Origin: Dermatophagoides farinae
Lineage: Eukaryota; Arthropoda; Arachnida; Sarcoptiformes; Pyroglyphidae
Length of the DNA: 64,000 nt
Reading direction: 5' to 3'
NCBI RefSeq assembly: GCF_024713945.1
Contig: NC_134682.1
Location: 868,001 to 932,000 of the forward strand
Position numbers and translations under genes: made by a program. A model generated the notes under the pieces. That model was given only the letters and a program-made list of their open reading frames with translations, was not told the origin of the DNA and made no database searches. Positions within the stretch are counted from its first letter, which is position 1. Each line of letters starts with the position of its first letter. Positions 58,783 through 64,000 of this stretch are shown here, in pieces.

Positions 58783-61700
58783 TTACGTTTTAATCAAATC
58801 AGGAATATCCAGATCATCGATCGGTATTAATTGTTTTAGCTCATCCAATGATCGAACAAATTTCAATTTTCGAGAAAATTTCGAACTGCAACAGAAAATG
58901 GCATTAGATAATGATAATTTTAATGAATCAATGAAATTACCTAATGAATGGCTTGCTCATTATAATCAATGTTTTTAGCCAAAATGTAGGATGTACCAAA
59001 TAAAGACCTTTCAGGTTTTTCTTTAATTTACGATCAATCATTTGATAGCATCGTTTAAGCCAACTAAACGTGGGCATATTATTGACAGAGTGTTGTTGTT
59101 GCTGTTGACCAGTAGCGGTTATTGATGATTGGTGAACATTCCCGCCATTATGTAGATAGATGAGTATATAATCATCGGCCACCATATTGTGCAATGTGCT
59201 CACAACATATCTTGATGATGAAAATTTAAAAACAAAAAATTTATTTTTTAAATAAAATGACATTTTTTTAAACTTACAGGAAAAGATTATCCATTACATA
59301 ATGATAATCGATACGTGATCGATCCGGCAAATAACATGCTGAAAACAGAATGATTGCCGGACTAGAAAATTCAGAAGCCACCGCTTCACCATTTGATGAA
59401 GGCCGTAAATGGCCACCATGTGATAGGACATTTTTGTAAGGTTCAATCACTTTTAGATCTATTGATCGAAATTCTATGGCGCTCAAAGGTAAAGATGATC
59501 GACGATCACTTTGTATATCACCACCATCACCATTATCATTAGTTGGATCAATGTCACTTTGAGTGTTCAATACATCTGAAGATGACTCGTCACCATTTGT
59601 TTTTATATTGATATTCGGGTCGATTGAAGCATTTTTATCATCAACATCTGAAAACAATAAAAAACCATGAAAAAAATGTAAATATCAAATGTCCTGGAAT
59701 ATAAAAGATACACATTTATAATTACCAGTTTGGTTCAAGAACATGGTATAATTGACTTCAATTTTTTTCTTCATTGATTGATTACGACCTGTTTAAAAAG
59801 CAAAAAAAAAAATTTAAAAATCATAATTGTTGAATGAAAATGTTATATCATCAAAAATGATCATGCAATGTGCACATAAACAAAAATAAAAACAAACAAA
59901 TACCTAGGGTACTAGGGCTAGGATTGGAATTATTATTCACAAATGAATTGCTAACACCTAATGGATCATTTAAAACAATTTTCGGTAATGTTTGACTAGA
60001 ATTATTATTGTCAGGACTATTTGAACTTTGATGATCATTGATGAAATTATTGCCATTCATCATTGTCATATCTTGCGATGTTGATGAAACACCAGTAACT
60101 AATAATGGTGGTGTCATAATTTGTTCCAAAGCTGGCGGTGAAAATGCATCGCTTGCGAGAACCAAATTTTTTATATTCATCTGTGGAACAACTTTTTTTC
60201 GTTGACTTTTTGTCAATGTACTATTACGATTGAATGCCAACGATTGTTGTTGTTGTTGTTGCTGCTGTTGTTCATTTGTTTGTTTGTTGTTGTTGTTTGT
60301 TTCTTCTTCATCTTCTTTTTTTTCTTCAGTTTCCTGTGATGATGATTGTTGTTGTGATTGATTTTCAACATTAATGGTTGGTGGTCGATTGTTTTGCATT
60401 TTTTCTTGATCATTGGCTTCCGCTTTTTTTGAAAAATTCAAAACAACATTTGGATCTTTGTTTTCATCTACTTGCTGTTGTTGTTGTTGTTGTTGTTCAT
60501 CATCGGCATCTGTACGTGTGAACATTTTTTAATATGTGATACAATAAAAAAAATTAAACTGATTTTATTACTTCTCATCATTATAATACTACAAACCTGT
60601 TTGTTGATGTTGTTGTACTGTTTCCACAGTATCATCATCATTAACATTTTCAACAGCTGACACATCATTCATGTTTTTTTCTGAATCAACCATCTCTTTC
60701 TTTTGATTTATTTGTTGTTCAGTTTGCGATTGTTGTTGTTGTTGTTGTTCAACATTTCCTGCATACATAATTGATTCAGGACCAAATGATTCAAAATCAA
60801 ATTCAATTTCATGCGTATGGCTTAGGCAACTATTTTCAACTGGATTCATTAGAACAAGATTTTGTCCATCAGCATCCATTACAAGTATATTTTCATGTTC
60901 CATTGAATCAGTGACATTTGGATAATCACCAACAAATTCACCAACAAATGAATCATCGATAAATGAACCATAATATGAATCTGGTTGCTGTATAAATGAT
61001 GATGGTGCACTTGTTGTTGCTGTAGTATTAATCGTCAATTCACCGTTACCATTCGTGATTGTTACTGGATCATTACGTTTTGTTGTTTCTAATGCAGCAG
61101 CAAACGAGTTTTTTTTCCAATTAAAAATTATTTTCGATTCGAGAGGGCCACCACCACCACCACAACAACAGCAAAAAAAAATGAAAATCAAAAACAATCA
61201 AGCACAATCAAGAAAGTGAATCAAAACAAAAAAAATCAAAAACACAACAACATGCGACATATAGAATGTGAAAAAAATGAAATTAATAATAAAGGGAAAT
61301 AAAAAGCGGAAAAAAATGATAAATTATCTATATATCACACACAAGAGAAGAATGACTTGACAACAACAACCAAAAAAAATCAAATCAATCATTCAACAAC
61401 AACTATTACTACTAAAGTACAAACAAAAAAAAAACACACATACAAACCAAATTGGGTAGATTATCCATTTGTTTTTGGCGTTGCATTGTTTGATTGAATA
61501 AATTTTCTCCTGATGATGATGATATTTTATGATACTGTTGTTAATGTTGTTTGTTTGTTTGTTCGATAGAAAAAAAATTGAAATTTCATTCAATTACTAA
61601 CTACTACTCAACTATACAATGAATGAAAAAAAAACATTACAAAAACCTTTTGAATAAGTTCTTCAAATTCTGGAACAACAACAGTTTCTGGTTTATAATT

Positions 61701-63902
61701 AAGAAGAAATTCTGGATCTACTTCAGCTGTACTAATTTTAAATGATTCATGTTTCGATGATGATAACGATTTTGATTTCGGTGGTGGATAAATGAATAAT
61801 GGATGTCTTTTATTTTCATGTTCAACAATCACTTGTTGATCAAGGAAGAAATTTTATTTTTTTTTCACACACGGACATATATTAGATAGTGGTTAGATTA
61901 GTAGTGTTTTTTCAACAACAGAAGAAAAAGAAAATTTTTATTTCAAAGGAAAAAAAATTAGATCACAGAAAAGATCAAAAGAAAGCGGAAAGCATTGGTG
62001 GGACATCATTATCGTTATCATTTGACTTACCACCAATAGAACCATTGCTAGCACCAGGTCCATTCAATATTGTCGATATGATTGGAAGGACAACTTTACG
62101 TGATGCTTTCAAATTGTTTTGATTATAAATTCTTAATGATTCCAATGCAGTAATAAGCTCAAGTGATAATTGTTCTGAACGTTCAATGCAGGTTGCAATC
62201 TATGTAAATGAAATGATTTATAAAGATTTGAGCAACGAGAAATATGAAAGAAAAACCAAACTAACCGTTCGCATCAGATGTTTATTAGAACAAAATATTG
62301 CCAACTGTCGTCGTAGATTGTTTGGTATACGATTATCAAGACTCATCAATATGATAGCATTAAACGTCCGTGGTCGTGATTGATCAGAAAACATAGCTGT
62401 TTTCGGCGGTTGATTTGAATAATTTTTTAGTTCCTTCAATTTATCTCTTAAAGACATTTCGGTCAATAAAATTCCCGTCACCGATGAAATACATATTGCT
62501 AGATTATTATCTGAAATTGATTCGACAATTTTCATATCTTTTCTTAATAAATCTTCAAACGACAATCCATCAAGTGAATTTTTGGCCGCCACTAAACGTT
62601 GATATACTTCATTACGATCGTAAAGTGACGGCTCACTATCGGCTGGATGTTTCATCAGATCTTCCAATTTATTTATTGCTTCGTAATCTTTTGCATTGAA
62701 CCGTGATGCAGAATGTTCAAAACAAATAGTATCCAATAGTATTGGTCCGTATAGAATTAAGGCAATCTGTGAATCAAACGTTTCCGATGATGATTTGACC
62801 GGTGAACCAAACTTGTGTTTAGTGATATTTGATTTAAAATAACGTAAAGCAATCAACGAACAACAAGAACCAACACCGGTATCAATCTGTACTTTTGATG
62901 GATCACATTGAATGTATTGGGGTGATGATGATGATGATGATGACTGATCGGAACATGAATGCTGTTGTGGTGGTTGATGGTGATCAATGATTTCATCAAA
63001 TTGAGCTCGTGGTAAAAGTTTTTGAAACTCTTTATTGTCATTGTGATCAACTAACGATATGAATACTTGCACTATTATTTGATGTTTGTATCATCACAAT
63101 GTATAATGAATGATGGGCGAATTGGAAAAGAAAAAAATGAGAAAAAATGAAAATGAAGATTATTTGGAAAAAAAGAGCGAATTGGAATGATATGTAAATG
63201 AAAAGGCGAGAATGAACAAACCTGTTGATGATGAATTGATAGCATCAAAGTCGATTTCATCACGGCAAATAAGCCATTCGAGTTCAAATTGTAAAACTTT
63301 TTCAAACCAAAATACAATCTCTCTACGAAGGTGTAGGTCTTCACGGAACACATTCAATACGGGCAATACAATTACTTCCTATTTTTGTTATCATATTGTA
63401 CATTGTGCATGCGTGTATTTTTGGTTCATTCACCGAAGAGAACAAGAAAGAAAAAAAACATGAAAAATTCAAAACACGATCATCATTAAAATTTGTATTT
63501 TTTTTTTTTATTTATTTATGGATAGACCACCATACACGTGTATCTACTACTACTACTGCTACGACAATCCAGAAATTATTAATAGAACATGATGAAGATT
63601 ATCCATATTCATGAAATAAAAATTTAAAAAAAAACATACCGAATCATCTTGATCATCATCATCGTCATCTTGATGTTTTGTAAGCTCATGATATTTTATA
63701 TAGGCCAATACAATTGCCGAAACGGCTGAATCTAAATCACAGCTTTCGTTACCAATAACGATCGATAATTTTTTGAACGCTGTCACATTGGACTATATAT
63801 AAACAATGGATTTTTGTTTTTTTTTTATTATCGCTTTTTATACAAGTAAAAAAAACAAATACATACCAGATTGAATCGACAAAATTGTAAAAATCGATCC
63901 AT
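58783..63902 (-). CDS. PRUNE2: PRUNE2-like protein: DHH-DHHA2 prune module plus BCH domain, 11 exons
   Basis: Prune proteins are DHH-superfamily phosphoesterase homologues; BCH domains are lipid and Rho-signalling modules. Exons (minus): 63867-63902, 63640-63792, 63222-63378, 62266-63071, 62031-62199, 60597-61088, 59904-60509, 59726-59788, 59278-59647, 58941-59210 and 58783-58885. They give 1074 residues with phases that agree throughout. Prune motifs: GNESCDLDS (about 25-33), CRDEID (101-106), VDHN (124) and DHH (145). The DHHA2 part includes LSFEDLLRKDMKIVESISDN and RRQLAIFCSN. A Gln/Asn/Ser-rich linker (about 445-820) follows. The BCH domain is about 905-1074: VIEPYKNVLSHGG, DYHYVMDNLFLYVVSTLHNM, FSWLKRCYQMIDRKLKKNLK, SKPFISSKFSRKLKFVRSLD. 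DHH motif III reads VDHN/DHH where PRUNE1 has VDHH/DHR. Fly prune lacks the BCH part. Confidence 0.88.
61608..61831 (-). CDS. Alternative 3'-terminal exon of the PRUNE2-like gene
   Basis: The acceptor CAACAAG precedes a frame that joins the exon ending at 62031 (G+TG = Val) and reads VIVEHENKRHPLFIYPPPKS, later EFLLNYKPETVVVPEFEELI. It then runs through QKVFVMFFFHSLYS to a stop at 61608. A GT lies after EELIQK at 61647, but leaving there gives phase 0, which puts the next long-form exon (61088, needing phase 1) out of frame. Used as a terminal exon it gives a 514-residue protein with the DHH-DHHA2 module but no BCH. Skipping it restores the long form. The sequence looks coding (balanced composition, hydrophilic). 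Confidence 0.6.
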
Positions 63903-64000
63903 GATTAAACTGGGAGTAAAAATTGCAAAAAAAAAACAAATTCAAACAACGACTCAGGACTAATGATTGGATACGATGTTTGCAATGTTGATAATGTCCA
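63903..64000. other. 5' flank of the PRUNE2-like gene
   Basis: Fewer than 100 bases upstream of the start codon remain in the window. No feature was recognised. Confidence 0.4.

Noticed and set aside
58718-58978. 86-codon plus-strand frame MANTFICGMENLDLLYHSII.
   Set aside because: It is antisense to the last two BCH-coding exons of the PRUNE2-like gene, which are supported by family motifs and splice phases.

Overview
This window is AT-rich eukaryotic DNA. It has short introns (mostly about 60-100 bp, with GT-AG ends), very dense (GAT/ATC)n, (TG)n, (GA)n and poly-A/T repeats, and proteins rich in Q, S, N and H runs. The gene set (Ral, synaptotagmin-1, Ash1, Staufen, Polyhomeotic, Rumi) is animal. 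The closest resemblance is to arthropods, and the compact AT-rich style suggests a mite. The mite assignment is inference. No bacterial, viral or transposon coding sequence was recognised, and no tRNA or rRNA gene was found.

Layout: the 5' end of a Ral-type small GTPase gene (minus, 878-1215; the rest lies beyond the left edge); 5.5 kb of repeat-rich non-coding DNA; a complete seven-exon synaptotagmin-1 gene (minus, 6749-9976); 2.6 kb non-coding; two single-exon plus-strand genes, a BRF2-like TFIIIB subunit (12602-13732) and an unrecognised coiled-coil protein (14199-14846); a very large ash1 histone methyltransferase gene (minus, 15231-27198, 3866 aa over six exons); Tim44 (minus, 28277-29973, six exons); an intronless staufen gene (minus, 30335-33802); Pcf11 (minus, 34561-39634, two coding exons); about 12 kb of non-coding, microsatellite-rich DNA that probably holds the promoter, a 5' leader exon and a large first intron of polyhomeotic; polyhomeotic (plus, 51655-56622, including a predicted 24-nt microexon); the O-glucosyltransferase POGLUT1/rumi (minus, 57013-58305); and a PRUNE2-like gene joining a DHH-DHHA2 prune module to a C-terminal BCH (CRAL-TRIO-like) domain (minus, 58783-63902).

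The genes do not form one pathway. Several are chromatin or RNA factors: Ash1 (trithorax group) and Polyhomeotic (Polycomb group) have opposing roles and lie about 25 kb apart, and BRF2, Pcf11 and Staufen act in Pol III initiation, mRNA 3'-end formation and mRNA localisation. The most unusual observations are: a Staufen whose C-terminal dsRBD4-dsRBD5 pair appears to be duplicated in tandem; a BRF2-type factor in an apparent arthropod; a PRUNE2 gene whose exon phases predict mutually exclusive short (no BCH) and long (BCH) products; an in-frame, stop-free 96-nt intron inside ash1; three 58-60 residue tandem repeats in Pcf11; and a Ral start exon that adds a 36-residue N-terminal extension. Exon boundaries were read by eye from splice signals, reading frame and remembered protein families. 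Nothing was checked by transcripts or database search.
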